The notes under the pieces were generated by a model, which ran no database searches, had not been told where the DNA came from, and saw nothing but the letters and a program-made list of their open reading frames with translations. The translations under genes and the position numbers were made by a program. From the NCBI GenBank assembly GCA_963847345.1, contig CAWJZU010000026.1, positions 1-64,000 on the forward strand: a DNA stretch of 64,000 bases, given 5' to 3'. This stretch comes from DATARH01 sp963847345 (GTDB taxonomy: Bacteria; Pseudomonadota; Alphaproteobacteria; ATCC43930; CGMCC-115725). Numbering within the stretch: position 1 is the first letter of the stretch; every line of letters starts with the position of its first letter. Positions 11,914 to 21,378 of the stretch are shown one piece after another.

Positions 11914-11933
11914 ATCCCGGCGACTGCCGGGAT
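11914..11933. repeat. Hairpin between binding-protein and permease genes
   Basis: Perfect 8-bp arms atcccggc and gccgggat with a gact loop, 23 bp after the binding-protein stop. Intercistronic hairpins here often protect the abundant binding-protein mRNA or attenuate read-through into the permease genes. No T-run follows, so it is not a simple terminator. Confidence 0.5.
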
Positions 11934-12054
11934 CCATTCATCGGTCGACGAAGCAGCTGGCGAATGGACCCCGGCCGGAGTTTATCCTCGGGCCGGCCGC
12001 AGGCCGGACCTGTGGGCCGGGGTGGCGGTTTGCGTTTGAGGCCGGCCTGGTAAG

Positions 12055-12972
12055 ATGAAGCGCTATATCGTCTATCGGCTGCTGCAAGGCGTTGTGCTGC
12101 TTTGCCTGGTGGCGACGATCGTCTTCTTCCTCGGTCGGCTGACCGGCAATCCGGTCGATCTGATGCTGCCCGAGGACGCCACCGCAGCAGACCGCGCCGC
12201 GATGATTAAGGCGCTCGGGCTCGACGGGCCGCTCTATCAGCAGTTCTTCATCTTCATCAAAAACGCGCTGCACGGCGACCTCGGGATGTCGATCCGCATG
12301 CGTCAGCCGGCGGTAGAGGCGTTCCTCGACCGGCTGCCGAACACGCTGATGATCATCCCGTGGGCCTTGCTGCTGGCGATGTTTGTCGGCATTCCGCTCG
12401 GCGTCGTCGCGGCGCTGAACCGGGGCAACATGATCGACCGCGCCGCCGGCACCGTGGCCGTGCTCGGTATCGCGATGCCGAGTTTCTGGCTCGGCATTCT
12501 GCTCATCTACGTTTTCAGCGTCGAACTCGGCTGGCTGCCTTCCGGCCGGATGGGCGGACCGGCGCATTACGTGTTGCCGGTGATCACGCTGGGCGCGTTT
12601 CTGGTCGCCGGGTTCATGCGCCTCGTGCGGTCAAGCATGCTCGAAGTGATGGAAAGCGAGTTCGTGAAGCTGGCCCGCATCAAGGGGCTGAGCGAGGGCG
12701 TCGTGATCTGGAAGCACTGCCTGCGCAACGCGCTGATCCCGGTCATGACGTTGTGGGGCGTGTTCGTCGGCAATCTGATCACCGGCGCGATCGTCACGGA
12801 GACCGTGTTCGCCTGGCCCGGGGTCGGGCGGCTAACCTACGAAGCCGTGATCTTCCGCGATTTCCCGCTATTGCAGGCCGTCATCATTATGAAGGCCATG
12901 CTGATCCTGTCGATCAACCTGTTTGTCGATATCCTGTACGCCTATGTCGATCCGCGAATCCGCCTCGCCTGA
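12055..12972 (+). CDS. ABC importer inner-membrane permease, DppB/OppB type
   Basis: A 305-residue permease with six predicted membrane segments, starting MKRYIVYRLLQGVVLLCLV. It carries the N-terminal TM segment and extracytoplasmic loop of the DppB class. The EAA coupling loop that contacts the ATPase is visible as ESEFVKLARIKGLSEGVV. Its 3' end overlaps the next permease by 29 bp, so the two subunits are made together. It forms a heterodimeric channel with the downstream DppC-type protein. Confidence 0.92.
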   Translation: MKRYIVYRLLQGVVLLCLVATIVFFLGRLTGNPVDLMLPEDATAADRAAMIKALGLDGPLYQQFFIFIKNALHGDLGMSIRMRQPAVEAFLDRLPNTLMIIPWALLLAMFVGIPLGVVAALNRGNMIDRAAGTVAVLGIAMPSFWLGILLIYVFSVELGWLPSGRMGGPAHYVLPVITLGAFLVAGFMRLVRSSMLEVMESEFVKLARIKGLSEGVVIWKHCLRNALIPVMTLWGVFVGNLITGAIVTETVFAWPGVGRLTYEAVIFRDFPLLQAVIIMKAMLILSINLFVDILYAYVDPRIRLA

Positions 12973-13876
12973 GCCGCCGATCACCCGGGTCCGTCCGTGG
13001 TGGCTCGTCCCTTCCGTCCCGGGAATCTTGACCTTCTTCCGAGGTCGGGAGCGGCGGCGCGTGCCGTGGATCCCGATCGTCATCATCACGATCATGCTGG
13101 CGATGGCATTGTTCGCGCCGCTGCTCGCCCCGTATTCGCCGATCGACCAGACACTGCGCGACAAACTGCTGCCGCCGTTCTGGGTCGAGGGCGGCAGCAT
13201 GCAGTACATTCTCGGCACCGACGCGTTCGGACGCGACATCTTGAGCCGGCTGATCTACGGCGCGCGGGTCAGCCTCCTGGTCGCGGCGCTGGCGCTGACC
13301 GCCGGCGGCGGGATCGGGCTGACGATCGGCATTATCGCCGGGTATTTCGGCGGTGTTGCCGATAACCTTCTGATGCGCCTTGTCGACGCGGCCTTCACGT
13401 TTCCGGCGATCCTGTTTGCGCTGCTGCTGGCCGTGACGATGGGCCAGGGCCTCGGCACGCTGGTGCTCGCGATCAGCCTGTTGTTGTGGGCCAGCTTCGC
13501 GCGCGTCATCCGCGGCGAGGTGCTGACCTTGAAACAGCGCGACTTTGTCGCACTCGCGAAAGTGCGCGGCTGCTCGTCGGCGCGGATCATGCTGACGCAT
13601 ATCCTGCCGAACGTGCTGAACACGTTCATGGTGCTGGTGACGCTGAATATCGGGGTCGTCATCATCGCCGAGGCGTCGCTGAGTTTCCTCGGCGCCGGCA
13701 TCCCGCCGCCGACCCCGACCTGGGGGTTGATGGTGTCGGACGGCCGCGGCCGTATCTACGAGGCGTGGTGGGTGTCGCTGATCCCTGGCATCGCGATCAC
13801 GCTGCTGGTTCTCTCGGTCAACGTGTTCGGCGACTGGCTGCGCGACCGGCTCGATCCGAGGCTGCGCCAGCTGTGA
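12944..13876 (+). CDS. ABC importer inner-membrane permease, DppC/OppC type
   Basis: A 310-residue second permease. The start ATG 12944 lies inside the dppB-like gene in another frame. The DppC-class N-terminal cytoplasmic segment precedes the first TM helix (IVIITIMLAMALFAPLLAP). The periplasmic motif ILGTDAFGRDILSRLIYGAR and the EAA loop QRDFVALAKVRGCSSARIM are diagnostic. It pairs with the upstream permease. The stop overlaps the GTG start of the next gene (GTGA), continuing a tightly coupled operon. Confidence 0.92.
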   Translation: MSIRESASPEPPITRVRPWWLVPSVPGILTFFRGRERRRVPWIPIVIITIMLAMALFAPLLAPYSPIDQTLRDKLLPPFWVEGGSMQYILGTDAFGRDILSRLIYGARVSLLVAALALTAGGGIGLTIGIIAGYFGGVADNLLMRLVDAAFTFPAILFALLLAVTMGQGLGTLVLAISLLLWASFARVIRGEVLTLKQRDFVALAKVRGCSSARIMLTHILPNVLNTFMVLVTLNIGVVIIAEASLSFLGAGIPPPTPTWGLMVSDGRGRIYEAWWVSLIPGIAITLLVLSVNVFGDWLRDRLDPRLRQL

Positions 13877-14914
13877 CCGAGCTGCAAACGCCCGCCTATG
13901 TCCCGGTCACGAAGCACACCCCCGCGACCGAACTCTCAAGCGACGTCATCCTCGATGTCCGCGACCTGACGACGTACTTTTTTCTGCGCCGCGGTATCGT
14001 GAAGGCGGTGGACGGGGTCAGCTTCTCGTTGCGGCGCGGCGAGGTCTTGGGGCTTGGTTGGCGAGTCCGGCTGCGGCAAAAGCCTGACCGCGCTCTCGGT
14101 GATGCGCCTGTTGCCGAAGGGCGGCGCCAGGACCGTCGCGGGTGAAGTGCTGCTGAACGGCGACGACATTCTTCGGCGTACGCCGAAGGAAATGCGCGAA
14201 ATCCGCGGCAGCCGCATCTCGATGATCCTGCAGGACCCGCAGACCTCGCTGAACCCGGTGTTCACGATCGGCGATCAGCTGCGCGAGGCGCTGGCGCGAC
14301 GCCTCGGCCGGAAGAGCAAGGCCGAAATCATGAAGGAGGCAGTCGCGGCGCTGCGGCATGTCGAAATTTCCGCGCCGGAGCAGCGCCTGGGACAGTTTCC
14401 GCACCAGATGAGCGGCGGCATGAAGCAGCGCGTCGTTGGCGCGATCGCGATGAGCGGCCATCCCGAGGTCTTGATCGCCGACGAGCCGACGACCGCGCTC
14501 GACGTGACGATCCAGCTGCAATACCTGAAACTCCTGAAGCGCCTGCAACGTGAAACCGGGATGGCGATCCTGTTCATCACGCATGATTTCGGCGTCGTGG
14601 CGCGGATGTGCGACCGGGTCGCGGTGATGTATGCCGGGCGGATCGTCGAATGCGGTCCGGTTGCCGACGTGTTCGACAACCCGTCGCACCCGTACACCCA
14701 GGCGCTGATCGCGTCGGTGCCGAAGATGACCGGCGGCGCCCAGCGCCTCTACACGATCGAGGGGCAGCCGCCGTCGCTGATGAACCTGCCGGTCGGCTGC
14801 CGCTTCGCGGCGCGCTGCCCCTATGCCGAGCGGCGCTGCGAGGAAGCCTACCCGGACTCGTTTTCGGTCGGCGCTGAGCATACCGCGGATTGCTGGAGGC
14901 TCGCCGCCGAATGA
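13873..14914 (+). CDS. Oligopeptide-type ABC importer ATPase (OppD/DppD), one frameshift
   Basis: First of two nucleotide-binding subunits, about 347 residues. GTG 13873 overlaps the previous stop. Walker A is GESGCGKS, the signature is MSGGMKQR, Walker B is VLIADEPTTALD, and the H-loop lies in ILFITHDFG. The oligopeptide C-terminal extension is present (HPYTQALIASVPKM, GCRFAARCPYAERRC), whose cysteines in some DppD/OppD proteins bind an iron-sulphur cluster. One extra G in the run at 14050-14060 breaks the frame right before Walker A (GL|VGESGCGKS). Everything else is intact, so error is likelier than loss. The stop overlaps the next ATG as ATGA. Confidence 0.92.
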
Positions 14915-15996
14915 GCGAGGTTGCTTTCAATGGCGGGCAAGCAGCGCAGCCGCTGCTGCAGGTCGAGCGGCTGCACAAATACTACCCGTTCACGAAAGGC
15001 ATCCTGTTCGCCAAGACGCTCGGCAGCGTCAAGGCGGTGGACGACGTCTCGTTCACCCTGAACGCCGGCGAGACACTCGGACTGGTCGGCGAGTCGGGCT
15101 GCGGCAAGACGACAACCTCGAAGCTGATCCTCAATCTCGAAGAACCGACCGACGGAAGGATATTGCTCGATGGCGAGCCGATCCACGGCCTGACCGGCGA
15201 CGCGCTGCGGCAATACCGGGCCAGGGTGCAGGCCGTGTTCCAGGACCCGTGGTCATCGCTGAATCCGCGCATGACGGTCGGCCGCACAATCGCCGAGTCG
15301 CTGATCGTGACGCGCTGGGGAGACAGTGCGAAGATCGGCGAGCGGGTCGCCGAGCTGTTGCACCGGGTCGGGCTCCGGCGCGAGCAGGCCTCGCAATATC
15401 CGCACGAATTCAGCGGCGGGCAGCGTCAGCGCATCGCGCTCGCTGCGGCGCTGGCGTCCGAGCCGCGGTTGATCGTTCTCGACGAGCCGATCTCGGCGCT
15501 CGACGTGTCGATCCGCGCCCAGATGATGAACCTCTTGAAGGACATCCAGGCACAGACCAGCGTCGCCTATCTGCTGGTCGCGCACGATCTCGCCACGGTA
15601 CGCCACATGGCCGACTACACGGCCGTGATGTATTTGGGAAAGATCGTCGAGTACGGGCCGACGCCGCTTCTTTTCGAGAATGTCGCGCACCCTTATACCA
15701 AGGCGCTGTTTTCCGCCGTATTGCCGCCGCGCCCGGAGGAGCGCGAGGAGGAGATCGTGCTCGCCGGCGAGGTGCCGTCGCCGCTCAATCCGCCCTCGGG
15801 CTGCCGCTTTCACACGCGCTGCCCGTTTGTCATGGAGCAATGCGGGCGGCTGGAGCCGCCGCTGATCGAGATCGCGCCGGGGCACCGCGCCGCCTGCCAT
15901 CTGCACACCGGCGCGGCCCTGAGCAGATATCCCGGCGAGAGCGCGTCCCGCGGGGGCATCGAGAACGAGACCGCGATCCCGGCTCCAGCCCGTTGA
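14911..15996 (+). CDS. Oligopeptide-type ABC importer ATPase (OppF/DppF)
   Basis: Second nucleotide-binding subunit, 361 residues, uninterrupted. Walker A is GESGCGKTT, the signature FSGGQRQR, and Walker B LIVLDEPISALD. The C-terminal oligopeptide domain ends GCRFHTRCPFVMEQC. ATG 14911 overlaps the previous stop by four bases (ATGA). It heterodimerises with the upstream ATPase to power the permease pair. It is the last gene of the importer; a 235-bp gap with lower GC and no gene I can support follows before the convergent LLM gene. Confidence 0.93.
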   Translation: MSEVAFNGGQAAQPLLQVERLHKYYPFTKGILFAKTLGSVKAVDDVSFTLNAGETLGLVGESGCGKTTTSKLILNLEEPTDGRILLDGEPIHGLTGDALRQYRARVQAVFQDPWSSLNPRMTVGRTIAESLIVTRWGDSAKIGERVAELLHRVGLRREQASQYPHEFSGGQRQRIALAAALASEPRLIVLDEPISALDVSIRAQMMNLLKDIQAQTSVAYLLVAHDLATVRHMADYTAVMYLGKIVEYGPTPLLFENVAHPYTKALFSAVLPPRPEEREEEIVLAGEVPSPLNPPSGCRFHTRCPFVMEQCGRLEPPLIEIAPGHRAACHLHTGAALSRYPGESASRGGIENETAIPAPAR

Positions 15997-16231
15997 GGCC
16001 GCAAGCCCTGCATGCCAGCGATGTTGATAAAACCGAGTTCGACTGGCGGAAAGACGCTCGCAACACTCAACGTAATCTGAATGTCATAGCACTTAGACAA
16101 ATGGGCGATGCTGTAGCGGCGCTTGGATGCTCGCAAGCATCGAAGCCGTCAGATCTGCACCAGGTCAGCATCATGATCTGCACTCAATATGGCATTCGAA
16201 GTCGTGTTCACTTCGAATTGCTTCAATAGCT

Positions 16232-17461
16232 TTAATTAGCCTCGACCGCCTTGATCTCCTGCAGCCGCGGCAAAACCTCCTTTGCGAACAGCCGGATGCC
16301 TTTTTCGCTTTCGCGATGTGTCATGAAGCCCGAGCGGCCGATCATCGAGAGGTGGTTGAAGCCGCCGACCTTGTCGGAGAACTCGACGATCTGGCGGTAG
16401 ACGCTGTCGGGATTGCCGACGAACAGGATGCCCATCGCCATCGCCTCCTCGACCCCCAGCGACATCAGGCGGCGTGCGTTCTGGTTGGCCGACACCGTGA
16501 CGCCCTTCTCGGCATTGGTCAGGTTCGGGCCGCCACCATCTCGGTCGGCGCGGCGCGTCGCGGAAGACCTGCGGCGCGCCTCGGGCGGCGCGCTGCCCGG
16601 CATGAAGCGCGAATGCTGCGGCGCCGATTTGAGGCTCGTATTGAGGAACCACAGCAATTTGCTGCCGACCCGCCTGCCCTCCTCCTCGGTGTCGCCGACA
16701 TAGACAAAGGCGGCATAGGCGAAATTGTCGGTCGTGACCGGCGGCAGTCCGGCGTCGCGCCGCGCCTGCCGGTGCGCATGGTAGGCCCGCTTCGTGCCCT
16801 CGACGCCGCGCAGCACCAGCACGTGCCGCATGCCGCGGCGGCCAACCTCGGCGGCGCTCCTAACATCGCCGGTTGCCGACCACATCGGGGGATGCGGGCG
16901 CTGGTATGGTCCGGGCCAGATATTCACGTGCCGGTGCGTGTAATGCTTGCCTTCCCAGCTGAACGGGCCGTCATGCGAGGTCAGCGCCTTGGTGATCAGG
17001 TCGATCGCCTCCCAGTAGCGTTCCTCGTTGCGCACCGGGTTGACATTGGCCGACGGCATCTCGGTGCCGCCCGATTTGACAAAACCGATATCGATCCGCC
17101 CGCGCGAGATCACATCGGCGGTGGCGTATTCCTCGGCGACCCTCACCGGGTCGGGGCGCAGCGATACCAGCGTACCCAATGACAGGATGCGCACCTTTTT
17201 CGTCTGGCGCGCCAGAATGCCGACCAGCATCGGGTTGGCGCCGAGGAGCGAATTGATGCCGGCATGGTGCTCGATCGCCAATACGTTCAGCCCCATGTCG
17301 TCGCACAACAGGAACTCGTCGATGACCTCCTCGAACAGATCGGCGGCGATCTCAGGGTCGCAATAGCGGTTCGGCAGGCTGCCGCGCACCAACTCGGCGG
17401 CGTCGAGGACCTGACGCGGCACGAACGGGTAGGGAATTTCGCATTGCCACCACGCTTCCAT
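16232..17461 (-). CDS. LLM-class flavin-dependent monooxygenase, copy 2
   Basis: A roughly 409-residue luciferase-family protein. It starts MEAWWQCEIPYPFVPRQV, with LNVLAIEHHAGINSLLGANP and RGRIDIGFVKSGGTEMPSAN as family landmarks, and ends in LFAKEVLPRLQEIK. I prefer ATG 17461, preceded by GAGGAATGAGG, over an upstream ATG at 17512. Residues about 290-315 are an unusual Arg-rich patch (RRRSSATRRADRDGGG) that may reflect two compensating base errors. It is convergent with the importer operon and divergent from the SMP-30-like gene, so it may belong to the same catabolic unit. Substrate unknown. Confidence 0.87.
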   Translation of the reverse strand: MEAWWQCEIPYPFVPRQVLDAAELVRGSLPNRYCDPEIAADLFEEVIDEFLLCDDMGLNVLAIEHHAGINSLLGANPMLVGILARQTKKVRILSLGTLVSLRPDPVRVAEEYATADVISRGRIDIGFVKSGGTEMPSANVNPVRNEERYWEAIDLITKALTSHDGPFSWEGKHYTHRHVNIWPGPYQRPHPPMWSATGDVRSAAEVGRRGMRHVLVLRGVEGTKRAYHAHRQARRDAGLPPVTTDNFAYAAFVYVGDTEEEGRRVGSKLLWFLNTSLKSAPQHSRFMPGSAPPEARRRSSATRRADRDGGGPNLTNAEKGVTVSANQNARRLMSLGVEEAMAMGILFVGNPDSVYRQIVEFSDKVGGFNHLSMIGRSGFMTHRESEKGIRLFAKEVLPRLQEIKAVEAN

Positions 17462-17586
17462 CGCCTCATTCCTCGCCGCTGACCGCCGCCCCAGGCGGGA
17501 GACAAATGACAAATCGCGACATCGGCCGCTACACTATCCCCGCACTATAGCGAACTCCGGAAAACCGGATCAAAGGGAGGGGACGA

Positions 17587-18684
17587 ATGCGGCTCGGCAG
17601 CAGAAAATTTTTCAACGCTCTGGCAACAGGGCTGCTTGCGGCGTTTTGCGCGACCGGCGCGCCGGGCGGACCTGCCACGGCACAGACGCCGGCCGCCAAC
17701 GCAGGCCCGGTGCAGCCCTGGGGTCTGCCGCCCTTACCCGCCGGGGTCGGCGGAGTCGAGAAATTCGCCGATATCGGCGGCACGGACCAGGCGCGGTTTC
17801 TCGAAGGCGGCGCCTTCGACAACGACGGCAATTTCTGGTTCGTGTCAATTGGCAGCGGCTGGATCTCCTATCTGCAACCCGACGGCAAGCTCGTCCCGGT
17901 GGTCAATTGCAATCCGCCGCCGGAAATCGGCCAGACCTGCGAGCCGCAGGGCACTCGCTGGCACGACGGCAAGCTGTATCTGACGACACGCCACCGCGGC
18001 ATCCTCGTCTACGATCCGCAGACGAAGGAGCTGAAAACGCTCGTCTACACCTACCGCAACCAGCTGTTCAAAGGCCCCAACGACCTCGATTTCGACGCCG
18101 AGGGCAATCTGTTCTTCACCGACCCGTGGGCCACCGGGGTCGGGCCGAACCTGACCGATCAATCAGGCGCGGTGTACCAGTATTCGAAAGACGGCACCCT
18201 GCGAAAGGTGATCGACGATTTGCATTTCCCGAACGGCATCGCGGTCTCGCCCGACAACGGCCGCCTGGCGATCGGCGACTGCACGGCAAGCCGGATGGTG
18301 TACGCGAACTTCACCACCGGACCGACATTGAGCAATCCGGGATCCAAGCCCGACCCGCTGCACCTGACGTTTCAGACGGTGCGGGCGGCCACCTATCTGC
18401 CCGGCGCCGGCTGTCCCGACGGTCTGCATTACGACGTCAAGGGCAATCTGTGGATCGCCGCGGGCGGCCTCGGGGGCATCCTGGAGGTCGATCCGCGCGG
18501 CATCATCATTGGGTTCGTGCCGATCCCGAACGGCGATCTCTCGACGACCAATTTCGCGTTCGGCGGCCCGGACAACAAGACCATCTACTTCATGGGCGCC
18601 AACAGCGGCACGTTCTGGCGCTTTACAGCGCCCTATCCGGGATTGATCGGACCCGGCGGCGTGCGGCTGGCGGCGCAGCCATAG
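17587..18684 (+). CDS. Exported SMP-30/gluconolactonase-like beta-propeller protein
   Basis: A 365-residue protein with a signal peptide (MRLGSRKFFNALATGLLAAF, cleavage near ATAQT) and a six-bladed propeller typical of SMP-30/LRE proteins. Landmarks are the metal-binding-type FKGPNDLDFDAEGNLFFTD and LHFPNGIAVSPDNGRL, then CPDGLHYDVKGNLWIA. Members are calcium-dependent lactonases or esterases; the periplasmic location is inferred from the signal. AAGGGAGGGGACGA precedes ATG 17587. It is divergent from LLM copy 2, and a lactone-hydrolysing role after a Baeyer-Villiger-like oxidation is possible but unproven. Confidence 0.88.
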   Translation: MRLGSRKFFNALATGLLAAFCATGAPGGPATAQTPAANAGPVQPWGLPPLPAGVGGVEKFADIGGTDQARFLEGGAFDNDGNFWFVSIGSGWISYLQPDGKLVPVVNCNPPPEIGQTCEPQGTRWHDGKLYLTTRHRGILVYDPQTKELKTLVYTYRNQLFKGPNDLDFDAEGNLFFTDPWATGVGPNLTDQSGAVYQYSKDGTLRKVIDDLHFPNGIAVSPDNGRLAIGDCTASRMVYANFTTGPTLSNPGSKPDPLHLTFQTVRAATYLPGAGCPDGLHYDVKGNLWIAAGGLGGILEVDPRGIIIGFVPIPNGDLSTTNFAFGGPDNKTIYFMGANSGTFWRFTAPYPGLIGPGGVRLAAQP

Positions 18685-19285
18685 GCGAGGGCAGTCATTG
18701 CGAGGCGGGGCGGCGCACTGCGCCCCGCGCCGCCGTCTCTTGCGGGCCGTCCCCGGGGCGACCGGCGGGACGAAACAATTGCGACGGCCCGAAAGCAAGG
18801 AGCCGGTGTCGATTAAACTCATCCGGCTTTTCCGCAAGCGCATCATCAGCCCCTGGAAAATGGCGCATAAGCGCGATTATCGAGTAGTCGCCAGCGAGGG
18901 TTACGTCCATACGTGCAATACTTCGAAACCATTCGCTTTCAGAACGATCTGGGCAGGCAGGCGAGGAAACGAGAGGGAACGGTTGACCAGGCGGTGGTGG
19001 GCTGTTGCGGCACAGCTCTGTTACTGCCTGCCGGTAACGACCTGGGGCGAACTGGGTGCAGCTGATCCAATCAACGCTGGCGTGGCGGGTTGGCATCGAG
19101 CGGTTGCTGTTGCGCCAAGACTATCGCAATTTGATTACAGAATACGCATTAATCCAACGGCGCCGCTCCCAGCCCCAAACGAATGTCGGATCGAGCGCAA
19201 GAACGCGGGCAATCAGTGCATCAGCATGATCTAATTGCACCGCTATCGTATGAACGGCAGATGAGCTTTTGCAGACGAAGATAGC
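18685..19285. other. Stretch without a supported gene; palindrome and small coding-like fragment
   Basis: The first 100 bases hold a GC-rich palindromic segment: gcggggcg (18705-18712) pairs with cgccccgc (18721-18728). The surrounding tcattgcgag...gaaacaattgcga text resembles a widespread alphaproteobacterial intergenic repeat. From about 19050 to 19225 the plus strand has an open stretch reading NWVQLIQSTLAWRVGIERLL that looks protein-like but begins after a stop at 19035 and has no start or ribosome site. I see no functional gene. Confidence 0.5.
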
Positions 19286-19935
19286 CTAGTCTTGGGTTTC
19301 GCACGATCCTCCAGCAACGGCGATGCCCAATCGTTCGAGCAAGCTGGCCATGTAAGGACAAGTTGCCACTGGCACCGCGGCCACCGGCCGGCTCAGGACA
19401 TAGTGATCGATCTTCCCCATAGAGCGATTTAAGGCGTCGACCGCTTGATTCGCGGCTTCGCGATATGTTGCGAAAACGAATGGAAAAGCCCGCATCACGA
19501 GTTCGTAGGCGTCAAGGTCCTGCGGTCGTTTCCGTCGAGCGCGTTCTATCTCAAAACCACGTATTTGCGGCAGGATCGCTCGCATCACTCCGGCAGTGAT
19601 CCGATCTTGCAGATCGAATAGCGCATCGATCTCGCCGTCGTAGGTATCCCCCCATACGTGCTCATCCCTTGTCGCCTCAAAAAGGCAACTAACACCGCAC
19701 TCGCGATGATGATGCGGTCGCCAAAAGAGCACGACTTTGTCTTGCGGAAGCTTTGCGAGTCCATCAGTGCCGGGCGCTATGTAGTCGCCTGGGAACGACA
19801 ACAGAGAGGGAACGCGCGCGGCCAAGTGCAACCGCAATTCCTTCCGTCAGGTAATCGCCAAAAGATCGACAATCCGGTTCGTGTGCCGAGATCAGACACG
19901 GCAGGATGGCGACCGATGGTTTCTCTCTCGCGCTG
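19286..19935 (-). pseudogene. Decayed internal fragment of an adenylate-cyclase/TPR-type regulator
   Basis: Two out-of-frame pieces match the middle of proteins that combine a cyclase or winged-helix domain with a TolB-N-like segment and TPRs. One reads GDYLTEGIAVALGRARSL around 19830-19880. The other reads DEHVWGDTYDGEIDALFDLQ with DRITAGVMRAILPQIR and PQDLDAYELVMRAFPF. These are the family's usual HLWADRYDGELDDIFDLQ and ESLDAYDLYLRAL regions. No start, no N-terminal domain and almost no TPR part are present, so this is a genuine remnant. It lies in the lower-GC patch 18.7-21.4 kb. Confidence 0.6.
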
Positions 19936-20226
19936 AGTGCAGTTTATCCGAAGGCGTCTGGTGGCCTCACCTCTACCTTGGGACTGATCCGATAGCGCTG
20001 ACTTTCCGACCCCGACTTAGGGTCGCCGAGGATTTTTCACAAATCGCGGTACCAGTGCGACAATTGCTGGATGCGTAAAGCAAAGCACGGCGCGTCAGCA
20101 CGATTTAATCTCCGCCTTTGAGCGGCTCTCGCAGTACCGCGCTCAAACAGCTTCTATGCCAGAAGTCAAATGGAGAACAGACAAAGAATAAGTGAAAACG
20201 CTTTTGAAGCGTTCGTTCAGAGACAC
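19936..20226. other. Non-coding or decayed stretch
   Basis: I find no credible gene, strong hairpin or repeat here. GC is lower than in the flanks and open stretches are short in all frames. It separates two regulatory-gene remnants and is best read as part of the decayed patch. Confidence 0.4.
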
Positions 20227-20350
20227 TCAGAATAGTCTGCGCAACGATGCTACGGAAATCCTTCGGTTTCGATTATTTCTAATATATTCTACTGCTTTCT
20301 TAAGGTCACGAGGGATCGGATATTTAGGAATTAAACCGTCATTATCGAGA
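20227..20350 (-). pseudogene. Possible AraC-type regulator remnant
   Basis: A short minus-strand stretch reads LIPKYPIPRDLKKAVEYIRN then RRISVASLRRLF before a stop, after which VSLNERFKSVF continues in frame. This resembles the linker and first helix-turn-helix of AraC/XylS regulators, where text like VPKYTIPRDL...AVEYI...ISVASLA is seen. No N-terminal domain or second HTH is present. The match is short and from memory, so the identification is tentative. Confidence 0.3.
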
Positions 20351-20580
20351 TCGCCCGCAGGTTCTGTCGAAGGGCGTGATTCATGCGCACGGCGTGTTTC
20401 CATGTTCTCCCTCCGTTCGACAAGAACAGTGCGACGCCGATCCAACGATAGCAGGATCTCGCATCTCGGGCAAATTTTTGGGCGGTTTTCGGATAATTGG
20501 GCGGAAACCGGATAGCAAGGCTTCGTTATTTGCGCGATGACATCGGGCTGACCAATGTTAGCCAATGGTAGGAGGCAACA

Positions 20581-21004
20581 GTGAGACATAGCTGCGCTTG
20601 GCCGCTTTCCCTTTTGATGTTGATTTCGGCAACAATAATTGGTGCTGTCGATGGGCAGATTGCCCGCGCTCAACAGCAACCGATGAAACGTACGGAACTC
20701 CTCAAAACGGCTTTGCCCGATTTTGAGGGGCAAGGAAATTCATGTCTGGGTTGCCGATATCGCTCCTGGCGTGGCGACTGCCCGACACTCCCATCCCACG
20801 CCGAGATTTGTTTATGTAATTGAAGGGTCAGTCGTTTTGGAAATGGACGGTAAGCTGCCGCAAACGTTCAAAAGTGGCCAAGCCTTCGTTGAAATGCCTG
20901 ATCTAATCCACACTTTTAAGAATGCAAGTGCAACTGCGCCGGCGAAAGCCCTCGGGTTCCAATACGGAGGAAAAGAACAGCCTCTTCAAATCGCCGCTCC
21001 CTGA
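20581..21004 (+). CDS. Exported small cupin-domain protein, one frameshift
   Basis: Starts at GTG 20581 behind AGGAGG. A signal peptide (MRHSCAWPLSLLMLISATII, cleavage near ARAQQ) leads into a single cupin fold. Motif 1 is HSHPTPRFVYVIEGSV, and motif 2 is AFVEMPDLIHTFKNAS. A G run at 20726-20730 has one base too many; corrected, FEG joins KEIHVWVADIAPG. Total about 140 residues. Exported cupins of this size are often annotated as quercetin dioxygenase-like, but the real substrate is unknown. It has normal gene features despite sitting beside decayed fragments. Confidence 0.78.
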
Positions 21005-21378
21005 AGGGAAAGTGGACTCTGCCTACATTAGCTAGGGGCTAGATCATAACAGATTGCCACCCTGCTTTCTTTATCTGGTAGGGCGGCGCTGCGCCATTTT
21101 TGCAAATGGTGACGCATAATTGCTTATTGTGACAAGTTTCTCGAAGTATCCGGGAAGTCTCCGCCTTAACCTTTAAAACCTTCCGGCCCGCCGCCGTGTT
21201 TCTGCTTTGAAACACGGCGGACAGTAACCGCTGCAAGTACTTGACACGGATGATCATTACTTGGGCGTCCCTAACACAAGATGTAGGTTACGCCCTGAAA
21301 CATGTGCCGCATTGCATAGCGCATCGAGCAGCGCGAGCTTGCTTCGCTTCGCTTCGCTCGCACTGACAGGGCTGTCCT
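21005..21378. other. Intergenic region with a perfect 12-bp hairpin
   Basis: No supported gene. Besides the hairpin at 21191-21220 there is a smaller ccattt/aaatgg dyad near 21094-21110 and a simple cttcg repeat around 21340-21355. A minus-strand open stretch of 72 codons (21039-21257) has no ribosome site and no recognisable domain, and I do not call it. Confidence 0.4.
21191..21220. repeat. Perfect 12-bp stem-loop
   Basis: Arms ccgccgtgtttc (21191-21202) and gaaacacggcgg (21209-21220) flank the 6-nt loop tgcttt. No T-run follows on either side, so it is not a classical terminator. The perfect stem in otherwise decayed DNA suggests a mobile palindromic unit or the end of a lost element. Confidence 0.6.

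Noticed and set aside
16021..16229. Short coding-like text after the importer operon
   Set aside because: Open only as an out-of-frame continuation; no start, no ribosome site and no recognisable domain.
18698..19234. 178-codon open reading on the plus strand
   Set aside because: Starts inside a palindromic repeat, has no domain and no ribosome site; the text reads as non-coding.
21039..21257. 72-codon minus-strand open reading
   Set aside because: Crosses the perfect hairpin, has no ribosome site or homology that I recognise.
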